NCBI GenBank assembly: GCA_026874595.1
Contig: CM049310.1
Location: 66,418,056-66,482,055 of the forward strand
Origin: Sipunculus nudus
Taxonomy: Eukaryota; Annelida; Sipuncula; Golfingiida; Sipunculidae
DNA: 64,000 nucleotides
Direction of reading: 5' to 3'
The position numbers and the translations under genes were made by a program. Shown here piece by piece: positions 12,472 to 26,536 of the stretch (the first letter of the stretch is position 1; each line of letters opens with the position of its first letter). The notes below the pieces were generated by a model. The model was not told the origin of the DNA and did not search any database. It worked only from the letters and a program-made list of their open reading frames with translations.

Positions 12472-15400
12472 TTGTTTGTCGGTGCTCTACAGGCCACATT
12501 TTCAGAGCAATCGCCCTGAAACTTATAGAAAAAGTGTAAAATCGATAACCCTGGGTGCCTATTTTTTTGGCCATGAACGGTTTAAGGTCAAGGTCAGGGT
12601 CACTGGAAAACCTTAAAACGGTTTTTCCTCCATATCTTTGTAAATAATAATCGTAGCGGCTTAATCTTTAGCTCATTTTATTCCTCATTATGTAACCTTG
12701 CCACATGCTAGCAGATATCTCTGATCATTCGTTACCATAGTAACGTATTTTTGGGAAGAAATCATGGAATTCAATATTTTCCTTCCAAATTTTTCAATTT
12801 TAAAGCTAGAGAGGTCTAGTTTTTTGTATGGGATAGTAGTTGATACGCTCCATGACATGTAAATGAAAGTCTCCTAAAATCTCGGACAATTTCTCGTCAA
12901 ACGAGAGTTTTCGATATTTCATTAAATTTGACCTACAGGTCGCATTTTATTAACAATGGCTTTGAAATTAATGTATTTTGTGTTATTTATAAATATCTCG
13001 AAATTGTTTTTTTCATTTTTTGAAAATAGCCACCAGGGGGCGTGGTACTGGAAACACTACAACTTATCATTTTTCTGCAATATCTTAAAAAAATATTAAG
13101 CATATAACAATTTTTTGTCGCATCTAAGACTAGGACCATTGCCTTATTCCTTCCTACATATAGCCGTGTGCTGCCGTTACCAAGGTTACCAAATTTTGGG
13201 GTTAAACTTGACGATCTGAAAACACGGAGTTTTCCTGCTTCTATCTCTGTTGATATTTGCGATAGAAAGGTCTGGTTTTTGGCGTTAGACAGCATTTCTT
13301 TAGTTCTAGGTCATTCAATAGCAAGGCGCGTCATATCTCGCACCGTTTCTCGTGAAACGAGAACACGTGACCATTCAAAGAAAAGCCTTTAATTGGGTCT
13401 TTTTTTACGCTACAGACACACGGTTTGCAGCGCTGGATAGCGTCCGACACTCGCAGTCACATTCAGGGGTCACATTGTAAGTCTCGTCAAATCTCGCGCC
13501 GTGTTTCACCAAACCACCAAGTCAAGTGCCGTCGCCGCAAGCGGTGGCAGGGTCCTTACGGGGGGCGGCCGGCGTGTGCAGCGGTGCGTGTCGGCCTTTC
13601 CGGGCCCTATCTATTATCATACATGTTGGAGGCACAGTCCAGACTTTATTGCTTGCCGGAAATTTTCGATTTTCGCAAGCATGTTGATCACCCGCGTATG
13701 TTTGTTCTTTCGTCTTATGTTTTACACTGATATCTCAAAACTTATTTTTCATTTTCCGGATATGGCTGCTAGGGGGCGCTGCACTAGACCCGTCCAAACA
13801 AATCAGTTTTTGGACATATTTCCGTAAGAGTAAACCTATATTACACAAACTGTAGCTTATTTTCTTTCTCTTGGCCTTCTGCAAAACATGGTAACGTCAT
13901 CTGGTGTCCATCTTGTGTTACTTTGTCAGTATGTCTGTCTGTCAGTTATCTTCGAATTCGCCTACTTGCTGGTTGTTGCATCTCACATATAGCAATCAAC
14001 AAGCCAGATATTTGGAGGAATCCTTTTGAGATGATTACATCTCATGCCATTCACTAATATCACGAAACGCATTTGTGGTCTTCAGGATATGTCCACTAGA
14101 GGGCGCTGCAGTCGAACATCCCCAGTATATCATTATTTGGCCATATCTCCAAAACTAGAAACCTCAATTACATAAACTATACCTTATTTTCTTCCTCTGA
14201 GTCTTCTTCATAACCTGGTTCAGTCATCTTGTCTTCATCTTGTGTCCCTTTGTCAGTATGTCTGTTTGTTTGTCAGTTGTCCTCAAATTCGCCTGCTTGT
14301 TTGTTCTTTCGTCTCACTAATAGAATTCTACAGGCCACAGTTTTGAAAGAAACTTTATTAAACTATTAAATCTTATGTCTTACAGTTATATCTCGAAACA
14401 GATTATTAGCGAATCTGTGAGCTTATGCTATGGTGCAGCGTCGTCCGTCGTCTGTAGGTTAACCAAAGCTATCTCAAAAACGGCAGGAACTAGCATTACC
14501 AAATTTTTTTGTAAATAAACAGTCATCTGAAAAGCTCTATCGGATTTTGTTTATTTTTTGGCTTTCTGCATTTACTGAGATTTTATAGGGAAAAAGCTAA
14601 AAAAAGCTTTAAAAATCTTCTTCTGCGAAACTGTCCAGCCAAAATGTCAAATATTTCTAAGAAATGATCTCTTGAACAATCTATCTCAAGTTTGTTCGAA
14701 TGGTTTCAGTTCGGAGATTGAACACGAGGTTGAACTTAGTCATCTGTCCAAAAAAGCAAACTAAAATTAAAATCTCAGAAACGGCTAGAGCTGTCATTAC
14801 CAAATTTTAATACCTATGTTTGTCTCATATGTCATATCTGAAATTGAGGTTTTGGTGGCGCCACCTACATTGATCTGTTTTTTACATGGGAAAATGTAAT
14901 TTTAGACTCTCCAGCTTATACACTGTTTTATGATGAAACTGTTAAGCTGATTGGTTTAAACTAAAGAATTATTCTATGGTAGGTTTCTGCCAGTTTTATA
15001 AGAAGAGCTTGGGTAAATGCAACTTTAAAAAAGCAGTGTAGCCAATTGAAAACTATGATTTATTTTCTTCCTCTGAATCTACTCGATAATCTGAGTAGGT
15101 CATCTGGTCTTATTCTTGTGTCATTTTTTGAGTATGTCTGTCTGTTTGTCAGTGATCCTAAATTTCGCCTGCTTGCTGGACCTTGCTTCTTGCAGTTAGT
15201 AATTTTCAGGACACAGTTTTGCGGGAATCCTTATGGAACTGGAAAACATCTTATTTCTTACATTAAAGTCTCAAAAGAAATTTTTAATGTTTGGGATATG
15301 GCCGCTACCATATATTGGCCATACGTCCCACACTATAAACTCTACCTACTAAAACTATAGCTCATTTTGCTTCTCTTTACGTTCCCAACTTTTTTCTGGT

Positions 15401-15578
15401 AGTCGGTTATCTCAGGTGTGTCAGTATATCTGTCTGTTTTGAGCTATGTCTGCTTACATGTTCTTTTGAGTGATATATGTCGTTCGACAGGCCAAACTTT
15501 CCAGGAAAACGCTTTAAAAGTCTTTCATTAGAAAATGACAGTTTGTCCTGTTTGTCCAATATGTATTTCATTTTAGTC
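12401..15578 (+). repeat. Composite cassette 3
   Basis: Head at about 12401, then TCTG/TTTG microsatellite, AAGGTCAAGGTCAGGGTCAC near 12586, and a decayed X-box near 12731. Nested palindromes lie near 12880 and 13336, with a CCACCAGGGGGCGTGG box near 13030. A single hairpin unit sits at 13649-13683 after a GC-rich stretch (13540-13610) that recurs near 30085 and 42298. Monomers with CTCF-like boxes lie near 13763 and 14088. From 14400 to 15040 a different noncoding segment is present, including GGTGGCGCCACC at 14854-14865, the palindrome of the 277-bp repeat. Confidence 0.75.
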
Positions 15579-17200
15579 CGGCAAGCTCTCGACCTATGGT
15601 CGTCTAGTTGCTTGCCGGAAATCTTCGATTTCGGCAAGTTGGTTGGTCAGTTGCGTATGTCCATTTGTTGCTTGCCGGAATCAAAGATTTCGGCAAGCAT
15701 ATTGGTCAGTTGCGTATGTCTGTTTGTTGCTTGCCGGAAATCTTCGATTTTCGCAAGCATGTTGATCACCCGCGTATGTTTGTTTGTTTGTTTGTCTGTC
15801 TGTTTGTCTGTATGTACACGCGCTAGAGGCCACAGTTTTTAAGCAATCGCTCTGAAACTTATACATTAAGTGTAAGATTGGTTCTCCTCGGAGCCTATTG
15901 TTTTTGGTCATGATCGGTCAAAGGTCAAGGTCAGGGTCACCAAAAAACCTAACATTTTTACTTTCTTCATATCTTTGTCAATAATAATCGTAGCCGCATA
16001 ATCTGTAGCTCATTTTATTCCTCTTTATGTTAGCTTTCCAAGTGCTGGCAAATTTTTCTGGTCGATTGTTACCATCGTAACGTATTTTTGGGGGAAAATC
16101 AGAAAATTCGAAAATTTCACTCAAAATTTTTCATTTTTTAAGTTAGAGAGGTCTAGTTTTTTGCATTGTGTAGCATTTAATATGCTCTATGGAAAATTAA
16201 CGGGAGTCTCGCAAAATCTCGTGCCATTTGTCGTCAAATGAGACTTTTCGAGATTTCATTAAAAACGATTTAGAGGTGGCAGTTTTACAGCTAAGGTTCT
16301 AAAAGTGACATATTTTCTGTTTTTCTGTATTATCTCGAACTTATTTTTTCATTTTTTGAAATTAGCCACCAGGGGGCGTGGTACTGGAAACACTGCAACT
16401 TACCATTTTTCTGCAATACCAAAAAAAATATTAAACGTGGCACAATGTTTACTGTCTTATCTGAAACTAGGATCGTCGGCTTATTCCTGCGTACATGTAG
16501 CTTTGCGCTGCTGTTACCATGGTAACCAAATTTTGGGGTAAAACTTGGCAATCTGAAAATAATAAGTTTTTTGCTTCTATCTCTGTTAATATTTATACTA
16601 CAAGTGTCTAGTTTTCTGCATGAGGTAGCATTCCCTTGCCACTAATGCAGTTAATTGCAAGTCTCGTAGAATCTCGCTCTGTTTTCCGTCAAACGAGAAA
16701 TTACGAGATTTCACAGAAATGCATATAACTTGGTCACCTTTTCGGCTAAAGAGGAGCAGTTTTCAGCATTTTGTTGCGTTTTGGGAGCTTAACAAGATAA
16801 TAACTTATATCTCGCCACATCTCGTACCATCTCTCGCCAAACGAGAATATTCGAGAATTCGAACAAATGTCTATATCTCTGTCATTTGAATGCCAGAGAT
16901 TTTATTTTTCTATTGTTCAAGATTCACTTGACTAGTTTGAAGTGACAAAATTGAATATCTCGTCATATCTCGCATCATTTCTTGTCAAACGAGAACATGG
17001 GACCATTCAAAGATACGCCTATAATTCTGTTATTTTAATGCTGAAGACCTTTAGTTTTCAGCATTCGATAGCGTCTAACACTCTCGGTCACATTATGTGT
17101 TTATATTGTAAGTTTCGTCAAATCTGGGATCGTTTTTTCTTCAAATAAAAAAGTACATCCTATTGCCGTGACCATAAGTGGCGGCAGTATGTGATAGTAA
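15579..17200 (+). repeat. Composite cassette 4
   Basis: Head near 15579, three hairpin units at 15608-15760 and a TTTG microsatellite. Next come GGTCAAAGGTCAAGGTCAGG near 15916, a one-base-off X-box near 16069, a nested palindrome near 16216 and a CCACCAGGGGGCGTGG box near 16366. A perfect GTTACCATGGTAAC lies at 16513-16526, followed by three more nested palindromes near 16670, 16810 and 16967. Confidence 0.8.
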
Positions 17201-17577
17201 ATGTCGGCAGGGGCATTACACTTGACAGTTGGAGCCGTGTTCTATGGGTGTGCGATGGCCCATGAAGAAGACTTCTATTGTGTTGTTATCGTCTTCCTTT
17301 GATTGCTGCTTCGTAAGCTTCACAGACCAGCGCCAACCACCTGGTTGCCATGTGTCCTCAATGTAAACAACCTTTGCTGTTTTCCTTTCCCTAAGATATG
17401 TATGGTAGCCTGTTCACTTGTCCTTAGATTGTTTATTGTTGGTGTATTGAAGTAAAATAAAATGCCAGGTTTTCCTGCAAATTGATTGTAAATTGAATAA
17501 AATCATACAAGAACCAACCAATGTTCTATGACCACTATTTCAGATTTGAGATCAGAACAATTGATTTCTGCATAAAC
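17201..17577. other. Spacer without recognisable feature
   Basis: A stretch between a cassette and the 365-bp satellite. No gene or RNA is visible. Base composition is closer to unique DNA than to either neighbouring repeat. Confidence 0.5.
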
Positions 17578-19390
17578 CACTATGACCAGATTTGATAAAC
17601 TTTAAAGTGGTCTATATTTTTTTCTGAAGAAGTTGAGCTATATGCTTGGAGATGCCAGCCAGTGGGTGTGAATGGATTGCAATGAAACCCAAGCCAGGTG
17701 TTTGTGAAGAGTCTGGTGGAGATGAAGGGGGCCAAAACCTATTTGACTGTGTATAAGCATAAACTGGCCTGAAATCAGGTTTCTGGGGGCATGAAATTTT
17801 TGTTTGTGGGAACAGGGTAATATTTTCTTGTTTCCCTGTATATACACCCTAAACTGGGCCTAATGACACCAAAACCAGGTTTGTGGGACCATCAGTACAG
17901 ATTTGAGGGGGAAAAATGGATTTTATCTGTATATCACTATGTTCACTGTGTCCAGATTTGGAAATTCAAACTGGTCCTATTTTTTTTTCTGATGGAGTTG
18001 AGCCAAATGCTTTGAGATACCAGCCAGTGGGTGTAAATGGATTGCAATGATACCAAACCAGGTGTGTGTGTTGAGTTTTGTGGAGATGAGGGGGGCCAGA
18101 ACCTATCTGACTGTGTATAAGCATAAACTGGCCTGAAATCAGGTTTCTGGGGGCTTGAAATTCTTGTTTGTGTCAACAGGGTAATATTATCTTGTTTCCC
18201 TGTATATACACCTTGAATTGGGCCTAATGACACCTAAACCATGTTTTAGGGACCATCATTACAGATTTGAGGTAAAAAAAATGGATTTTCCCTGTATATC
18301 ACTATGTTCACTGTGTCCATATTTGGGAATTCAAACTGGCCCTAATTTTTTTTCTGAGGGAGTTGAGCCAAATGCTTGGTGATGCCAGCCAGTGGGTGTA
18401 AATGGATTGCAATGATACCCAAACCAGGAGTGTGTGTTGAGTTTTGTGGATATGAAGGGGGCCAGAACCTATTTGACTGTGTATAAGCATAAACTGGCCT
18501 GAAATCAGGTTTCTGGGGGCATGAAATTTTTGTTTGTGGGAACAGGGTAATATTATCTTGTTTCCCTGTATATACACACTAAACTGGGCCTAATGACACC
18601 AAAACCAGGTTTGTGGGACCATCAGTACAGATTTGAGGGGGGGAAATGGATTTTCTCTGTATATCACTATGTTCACTGTGTCCAGATTTGGAAATTCAAA
18701 CTGGCCCTAATTTTTTTTTCTGAGGGAGTTGAGCCAAATGCTTGGTGATGCCAGCCAGTGGGTGTAAATGGATTGCAATGATACCCAAACCAGGAGTGTG
18801 TGTTGAGTTTTGTGGGGATGAGGGGGGCCAGAACCTATTTGACTGTGTATAAGCATAAACTGGCCTGAAATCAGGTTTCTGGGGGCATGAAATTTTTGTT
18901 TGTGGGAACAGGGTAATATTATCTTGTTTCCCTGTATATACACACTAAACTGGGCCTAATGACACCAAAACCAGGTTTGTGGGACCATCAGTACAGATTT
19001 GAGGGGAAAAAATGGATTTTTTCTGTATATCACTATGTCCACTGTGTCCAGATTTGGAAATTCAAACTGGCCCTAATTTTTTTTCTGAGGGATTTGAACC
19101 AAATGCTTTGAGATTCCAGCCAGTGGGTGTAAATGGATTGCAATGATAGCCAAACCAGGTGTGTGTGATGAGTCTGGTGGAGATGAGGTGGTCCAAAACA
19201 CTATTTGCCTGTGTATAATAAGCCATATACTGTCCTCAGCTGAAATCAGCTTTCTGGGGGCTTGAAATGTTTGCTGGTGGGAACAAGGTAATATTATCTT
19301 GTTATCATGGATATACACCCTAAAATGGGTCTAAGAACACCAAATACATGCATGTTGGACCATGAGTACAGATTTGAGGTAACAAATTGT
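17578..19390 (+). repeat. 365-bp satellite, about 5 units
   Basis: Units restart near 17578, 17936, 18301, 18667 and 19032 with the phrase CACTATGTTCACTGTGTCCA or a decayed form. Each contains GAGCCAAATGCTT, CCAGCCAGTGGGTGTAAATG, AAACTGGCCTGAAATCAGG, a GGGAACAGGGTAATATTATC block and a CTGGGCCTAATGACACC block. Units 3 and 4 are nearly identical while the first and last are more diverged, the usual pattern of unequal exchange. The family is unrelated to the CTCF-like cassettes beside it. Confidence 0.9.
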
Positions 19391-21410
19391 CTGTCTATAA
19401 ATTTAAAAAAATCAAATATCAAACTGTTATAAACATGTATCAATATATTTAATAAAATCTCTTTTCATCCAATGAATTGCATCTTATGTTTTTATAAATA
19501 AACCATGATATTCAATTACATCCAGTAATAAAAAATAAAAATAAAATGAATAAAAGTTTTTTTTTTTTTTTTTTTTTTTTTGGTGGGGGGGGGGGGTGTT
19601 TGTGTTTTTTTTTGCAGTAAAATCCAGGCTTCTCTTTGGATCCCGGCGGTGGGCGAGGGTACAATGGACACTACACAACATTTGAAAGAACATTTTTTTC
19701 TGCTGTTATTGGATGACCAAGTCTCTATGAATTTAAAAAAAATATTTATTCCGTTATTCAAGATGACAGTGAAAATGACCCTATTTTTTCAATCATTCAC
19801 CACTCTTTTCGAGCGTTCATCGAATAAGAAAGAGCCCGTCCCACCGCATTTCCTGCGAGGGTTCGTTTCTTCAGAGTCCAAACAATCCTACAGGGGCGGG
19901 GTTTAGTCCATCTCGTCTTAAATTTGTGTCCGGGGCACGGCAAACATTATGAAAGCGGACAAAAACTTTCATACGGCTGGTAAATGCGTTTATATGTAAA
20001 CGCGGGGAATTCCCGGACAATTCACGGAGAGATTTTATATGCAATGATACTTTTAATTACACGTTAAAATCATTTAAAATCTACCACTATATTACTCTAA
20101 AGACATTTATTCACTGTTAAATTACCTAAATAATAACCAGCGCAAACAATGTGGGACTGCCACTAACACCAATCTGGATCACCAGCTAACATTGACTACC
20201 GATCTTACATCAGACGAAAACGCTAAACACTATATATTTTTTCAACAGTTTACTGTGCAAACCGTAACAAAACCATGCAGGATATCAAATTTACAGGTTC
20301 TTAAGGAAATATGATACAAAACATAAATTGTACCTTTGCTCACATTTAATAATATCATCATGATGAATTCTCCGCGAATTCTCCAGCTGTCCGCGTTATA
20401 GATGTATATGTATTTATTAATGACAAAAATTGACATACAATTTTATGGATACCCGTATAATTGCGGTTTTCTGGACCGTCCCAGCCCACAGGTAGGATAA
20501 TATGGATTCCCGACAATATTCTAATGACCGTTCCCTGAGCTGGAACGGGCTAAGAAGGTCCCTGTCATTTTTTTAAATTGTCAATTCCCAGGTTTTTCGG
20601 ATAAAAAAATGGCCCAATCCTTCATTCAATCTCCAGCCTCTTCTGGCGTTCCGGGTTTAAAAAAGAGCCCGTCCCATGCCTATTTCAGCTAGGACTGCAA
20701 ACTCTGGGGTCAAAACAACTCAACTACGGCTTGGGATTACTACCTTTCCTCTTAAATTTCCATCGCGCCCGTGTCAAGTGTACCGTTTTATTCACAAACG
20801 TGCGGCAGGCGCCAAAACATTTGACAGCACCCCTCTCTCATGCCAGAATATATTTTTATATATGAAGTCCTAACCCACCACGGAACTAGGGCCTCAAATT
20901 TTTTTATCTTATTACTTACCACTTCAGACTCCTTAAAAGTCTCTCCTTTTTTAACCAAAGATTCCAATTTTTAAAATATATTAAATTTCACATTACAGAT
21001 AACCTACACCAAGGGGACATTACAGTTAATCCGTGATGGGCAGGACTTCTTGGAATTTTATAATTCCCGGACCCAGGCTGACCGACTGCCTTTTTTCTTC
21101 AAGGACAGCCCTAATTTAAGCCATCATCAGACTTGAAGATGTCCTCAGGCCGACCTATTTGTCCAGGAATGAAAGGTCACGTCTCCCTTACCCAGAGGTC
21201 GGGTCTCTGTCTAACACGAACGCGGCTTCGCTTGCATTTCGGCATTCTGGACGTTCAACTCTTCAAGTTTCATTTTCAGTGCTTTTCTTATTTCCAACAC
21301 TCAAGAATAGGAGAACTGCCAAGGATTCAGTTGGACTTCCTTTATTTTTGTTTCTGTCCAAAATGGATTATCCTGTATAGGATGGCTACTAATAACAACA
21401 CTATTAATGT
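19391..21410. other. Mixed noncoding DNA with poly-T/poly-G tract
   Basis: A T-run (about 19557-19580) is followed by a G-run near 19583-19596. Two stretches share the phrase AAGAGCCCGTCCCA (about 19830 and 20665), which suggests an old dispersed repeat. The frame at 21133-21645 runs into a GTCTGTCT microsatellite and cassette DNA, so I do not call it a gene. A decayed retroelement or gene relic between 19.6 and 21.3 kb is possible but unproven. Confidence 0.45.
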
Positions 21411-21610
21411 CTCTCTATCCGTCTGTCTGTCTGTCTGTCTCTCTGTCTGTCTCTCTGTCTACTCCTCTTTGACTTTTGAAAATCAGCAAGACCTTATTCA
21501 TATGTGCTACTGTTTTCCCCATGATAGAGGTTTTTCATTTGATCAGATCCAAATGTTCCCTGTCTGTCTGCCTAGTAACTGTCCATCTATTTCGCTGTCT
21601 TATTTCCGGT

Positions 21611-24595
21611 CACTTCCGGCAAGCGTTCGACCTCAGGTCGTCTAGTCTGTCTGTCTGTTTGTTGCTTGCTTGCCGGAAATCTTCTATTTCCGCAAGCATG
21701 TTCGTCAGTTGCGTATGTCTGTTTGTCTCTTTGTTGCTTGCCGGAAATCTTCGATTTCGGCAAGCATGTTCGTCAGTTGCGTATGTCTGTTTGTCTCTTT
21801 GTCTGTTTGTTGCTTGCCGGAATCAAAGATTTCGGCAAGCATATTGGTCAGTTGCGTATGTCTGTTTGTCTGTCTGTTTGTTTGTTGCTTGCCTGAATCA
21901 AAGATTTCGGCAAGCATATTACTCAGTTGCGTATGTCTGTTTGTCTGTTTGTCTTCTTGCTGGTTCTTGTTTGTTTGTCACCACTCTCCTGGCCACAATT
22001 TTGCCACAATAACCTTGAAACTTACAGGGATGTTCGAAAACATAATTTCTAGGTGCCCTATTGTTTTTGGTTAAAATAGGTCAAAGGTCAAGGTCAAGGT
22101 CGTCAAAACTTCTCAAAACGTTTTTTTCTTCATATCTTTGTGACTATTAGTCGTAGCTGCTTCAACAATAGCTCATTTTAATCGTCATTCCAAGGCCTGT
22201 CTATTGGTGTGTAGCTGACTAAATTTGCGGTAACCATGGTAACGCATTTTTGGGGAAAAGTGCTGATATTTTTCTAAATTTGTCAGTTTTAAAGCTACAA
22301 AGGTCTAGTTTTTTGCTTCAGGTAGCATTCACCTAGCACTACAAGATTCTATTAAGAGTCTCGCAATATCTCGTATAATATCTCGTCAAACGAGATATTT
22401 CGAGATTTCAGTAATCTTGCCCTGGAGGCCACAGTTTTGCAGGAATCTTTTTGAAACTGGCATATCTTAAGTCCTACACTATTATCTCGAAATCAATTTT
22501 TCATTTTTTTTATTCGGCCGCTAGGGGGCGCTGGGTGCAAACCTCTCCAACATATCATGTTTTGGAAATATCTCCAAAATTATAGGCCTCAATTACATAA
22601 ACTATAGCTTATTTTTTCCCTCTGATTCTTCTCCATAAACTGATAATGTCATCTGGTCTCAATCTTGTGTCACTTTGTCATTGTGTCCGTCTGTTTGTCA
22701 GTTGTCCTCAAATTCGCCTGCTTGCTCTTGCGTCTCACATATAGCATTCTACAGGCCACAGTTTTGAAAGAATCCTTTTGAAACTATTACATCTTAAGTC
22801 TTACACTAATATCTCGAAACCAATTTTTCATTTTCTGGATATGGCCGCTAGGGGGCGCTGAACTCGAACCTCTCCCAACATATCATGCTTTGGCAATATC
22901 TCCAAAACTATAAACCTCAGTTACATAGACTGTAGCTTTTTTCTTCCGTTGAGTCGTCTCCATAATCTGGAGTAGTCATCTGGACTCAATCTTGAGTCAC
23001 TTTGTCAGTGTGTCCGTCTGTTTGTCAGTTGTCCTCAAATTCGCCTTCTTGCTGGTTCTTGTTTGTTTGTCACCACTCTCCTGGCCACAATTTTGCCACA
23101 ATAACCTTGAAACTTACAGGGATGATGAAAAAGATAATTTCTAGGTGCCCTATTGTTTTTGGTTAATATAGGTGAAAGGTCAAGGTCAAGGTCGTCAAAA
23201 CTTCTTAAAACGGTTTTTTCTCCATATCTGTGTGACTTTCAGTCGTATCTACTTCAACAATAGCTCATTTTAATCGTCGTTCCAAGGCCTGTCATCTGGT
23301 GTGTAGCTGACTCAAATTTGCCGTAACCATGGTTAAAAATTTTGGGGGAAAAGTCAGGATATTCGAAAATAAGGGGTCTTATTTTTCTAACTTTGTCAGT
23401 TTTAAAGCTAGAGTGATCTAGTTTTTTTGCATCAAGTAGCATTTAACTAGTACTACAAGATTTTATTACAAGTCTTGCAGTATCTCGTAAAATATCTCGT
23501 GAATAGAGATATTTCGAGATTTCATTCATCTTGCGCCAAAGGCCACATTATTGCAGCAATCTTTTTGAAACTGACATATCATAAGTCCTACACTTGTATC
23601 TCGAAATTGTTTTTTCATTTTTTGAATATGGCTGCTAGGGGGCGCTGCAAACGACCCTCACACACATATCATTACATTGGCCATATCTCTAAAACCCAAA
23701 GCCTCATTTACATAAACTATAGCTTATTTTTTTCCTCTGAGTCTTCTCCATAAACTGATAATGTCATCTGGTCTCAATCTTGTGTCACTTTGTCAGTGTG
23801 TCCGTCTGTTTGTCAGTTGTCCTCAAATTTGCCTGCTTGCTGGTTCTTGCGTCTCACATATAGCATTCTACAGGCCACAGTTTTTAAAAAAGCATTTGAA
23901 AACTGATGCATACTATGTTTTACAGAAATATCTCAAAACATTTTTTCTATTTTCCGGATATGGCCGCTAGGTGGCGCTGCACATGACCCTCACACACATA
24001 TCATTATATTGACCATATCTCTAAAACCCAAAGGCACAATTACAGAAACTATGGCTTATTTTCTTTCCCTGAGTCTTCTCCATGACCTAGTAATGTCATC
24101 TGGTCTCAATCTTGTGTCACTTTGTCAGTGTGTCTGTTTGTCAGTTGCTGGTTCTTGCGTCTCATATATAGCATTCTACAGGCTACAGTTTTTTTTTTTC
24201 AGGAATCCTTTTAAAACTGGTACATCTTATGTGTTACACTAATATCTCAAAACAGATTTTTCATTTTCCGGATATAGCCACCAGGGGGCGCTGCACTTTC
24301 ACCTCCCCAACATATCATGTTTTGGCTATCTCTCCAAAATTATAAACCTAACCTACATAAACTACCGCTAATTTTGCTCTTCTTCACCTTCGGCGCTTTT
24401 GTCTGTAATCTGTTATCACAGATGTGTCAGTATGTCTGTCTGTTCGTGTTTTGTTGTCAGCTTTGTCTGCTTCCTCGTTGCTTTGTCTGATATGTCATTT
24501 TACAGGCCACAACTTCTAAGCAAACGCTGAGGGTCATTCAAATAATAGAAAACCCACAATATGTTCTGTCTGTCCGTCTGTCTGTCATTTCAACT
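21611..24595 (+). repeat. Composite cassette 5
   Basis: Head with CGACC..GGTCG at about 21614 and four hairpin units at 21661-21920. Then follow a microsatellite, GGTCAAGGTCAAGGTCGTC near 22084, GTAACCATGGTAAC near 22231, and a nested palindrome near 22370-22410 whose inner stem is a perfect 10-bp AATATCTCGT/ACGAGATATT. CTCF-like boxes lie near 22517 and 22844. A second, headless flank plus half-sites plus nested palindrome starts near 23050, with boxes near 23630, 23963 and 24276. Confidence 0.85.
21661..21920 (+). repeat. Hairpin unit cluster, 4 units
   Basis: Two TTC-loop units are followed by two AAA-loop units. The TTC-loop units lead into ATGTTCGTCAGTTGCGTATG and the AAA-loop units into ATATTGGTCAGTTGCGTATG or a close variant, so loop class and linker are inherited together. 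Confidence 0.9.
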
Positions 24596-26536
24596 TCCGG
24601 CAAGCGCTCGACCTCTGGTCGTCTAGTTTGTTTGTTTGTTTGTTTGTTTGTTTGTCACCACTCTCCTGGCCACAATTTTGCCACAATAACCTTGAAACTT
24701 ACAGGGATGATGAAAAGCATAATTTCTAGGTGCCCTATTGTTTTTGGTTAAAATAGGTGAAAGGTCAAGGTCAAGGTCGTCAAATCTTCCCAAAACCGTT
24801 TTTTCTTCATATCTTTGTGACTATTAGCCATATCTACTTCAACAATAGCTCATTTTAATCGTCATTCCAAGGCCTGTCATCTGGTGTGTAGCTGACTCAA
24901 ATTTGCCGTAACCATGGTTACAAGTTTTGGGGGAAAAGTCATAATATTCGAAAATAAGGGGTCTTATTTTTCTAACTTTGTCAGTTTTAAAGCTAGAGTG
25001 ATCTAGTTTTTTGCATCAGGTAGCATTCAACTAGTACTACAAGATTTTATTACAAGTCTTGCTGTATCTCGTAAAATTTCTCGTAAATAGAGATATTTCG
25101 AGATTTCATTCATCTTGCGCCAAAGGCCACACTATTGCAGGAATCTTTTTGAAACTGACATATTATAAGTCCTACACTAGTATCTCGAAATCGTTTTTTC
25201 ACTTTTTGAATAGCGCCGCTAGGGGGCGCTGGATGCGAACCTCCCGAACATATCATATTTTGGCCATATCTCCAAAATTATAAGCCTCAATTACATAAAC
25301 TATAGCTTATTTTCTTTCCTCTGAGTCTTCTCCATAACCTAGTGTAGTCATCTGGTCACAATTTTGTGACACTTTGTCAGTGTGTCTGTCTGTTTGTCAG
25401 TTGTCCTAAAATTCGCCTGCTTGCTCTTGCGTCTAACATATAGCATTCTACAGGCCACAGTTTTGAAAGAATCCTTTTGAAACTATTACATCTTAATTCT
25501 TACACTAATATCTCGAAACCAATTTTTCATTTTCCGGATATGGCCGCTAGGGGGCGCTGAACTCGAACCTCTCCCAACATATCATGCTTTGGCAATATCT
25601 CCAAAACTATAAACCTCAGTTACATAAACTGTAGCTTTTTTCTTCCTTTAAGTCTTCTCCATAACCTGGAGAAGTCATCTGGACTCAATTTTGAGTCACT
25701 TTGTCAGTGTTTTCGTCTGTTTGTCAGTTGTCCTCAAATTCGCTTGCTTGTTGGCTCTTGCGTCTCACATATAGCATTCTGTAGGCCACAGTTTTGACGG
25801 AATCCTATTGAAACTATTACATCTTATGTCTTACACTAATATCTAGAAATAAATTTTACATTTTCCGGATATGGCCACTAGTGGGCGCTGCACATGACTC
25901 TCACACACATACCATTGTATTGGCCATAACTCTACACCCAATGCCTCAGTTACATAAGCTGTAGCTTATTTTCTTCCTTTGAGTCTTCTCCATAACCTGA
26001 TTAAGGCATCTGGTTTCAATCTTCTGTCACTTTGTCAGTGTGTCCATCTGTTTGTCCGTTATCCTCAAAGTCGTCTGCTTGCTGGTTCTTACGCCTTACA
26101 TATAGCATTCTACAGGCCACAGCTTTGACGGAATCCTTTTGAAACTGAGATATCTCATGTCATACACTAATAATACGAAACGCATTTGTCGTCTTCGGAA
26201 TATGTCTGCTAGAGGGCGCTAAAGTCGAGCCTCCCAAGTATATCATTAATTCGCCATACCTCGTAAACTATAAATCTAAATTACATAAATTATAACTCAT
26301 TTTCTTCCTTTGAATCTTCTCAATAACTAGCTTATGTCATCTGGTGTCAATCTTGTCTCACAAAGTCAGTATGTCTGTCTGTTCGTCTTTTGTTGTCAGC
26401 TTTGTCTGCTTGCCTGTTCTTTTGTCTCAAATGTCATTCTACGGGCCACATATCCTCAGCAATGTCTCTGAGAATCATTCCATTAATAGAAAACCGACAA
26501 TATGTTCTGTCTGTCCGTCTGTGTTTCACTTCCGAA
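24596..26536 (+). repeat. Composite cassette 6
   Basis: Head at 24596 without hairpin units, a pure TTTG run, GGTCAAGGTCAAGGTCGTC near 24764, CCGTAACCATGGTTAC near 24906 and a nested palindrome near 25070. Four monomers carry CTCF-like boxes near 25206, 25542, 25873 and 26205. Cassette 10 (35152 on) is a close relative over its whole length. Confidence 0.85.

Noticed and set aside
17638-19318. Repeated MYIQGNKIILPCSHKQ-like frames on the minus strand
   Set aside because: They are shadows of the 365-bp satellite with inconsistent ends.
21133-21645. 170-aa frame on the plus strand
   Set aside because: Its second half is a GTCTGTCT microsatellite and cassette head; the first half has no recognisable feature.
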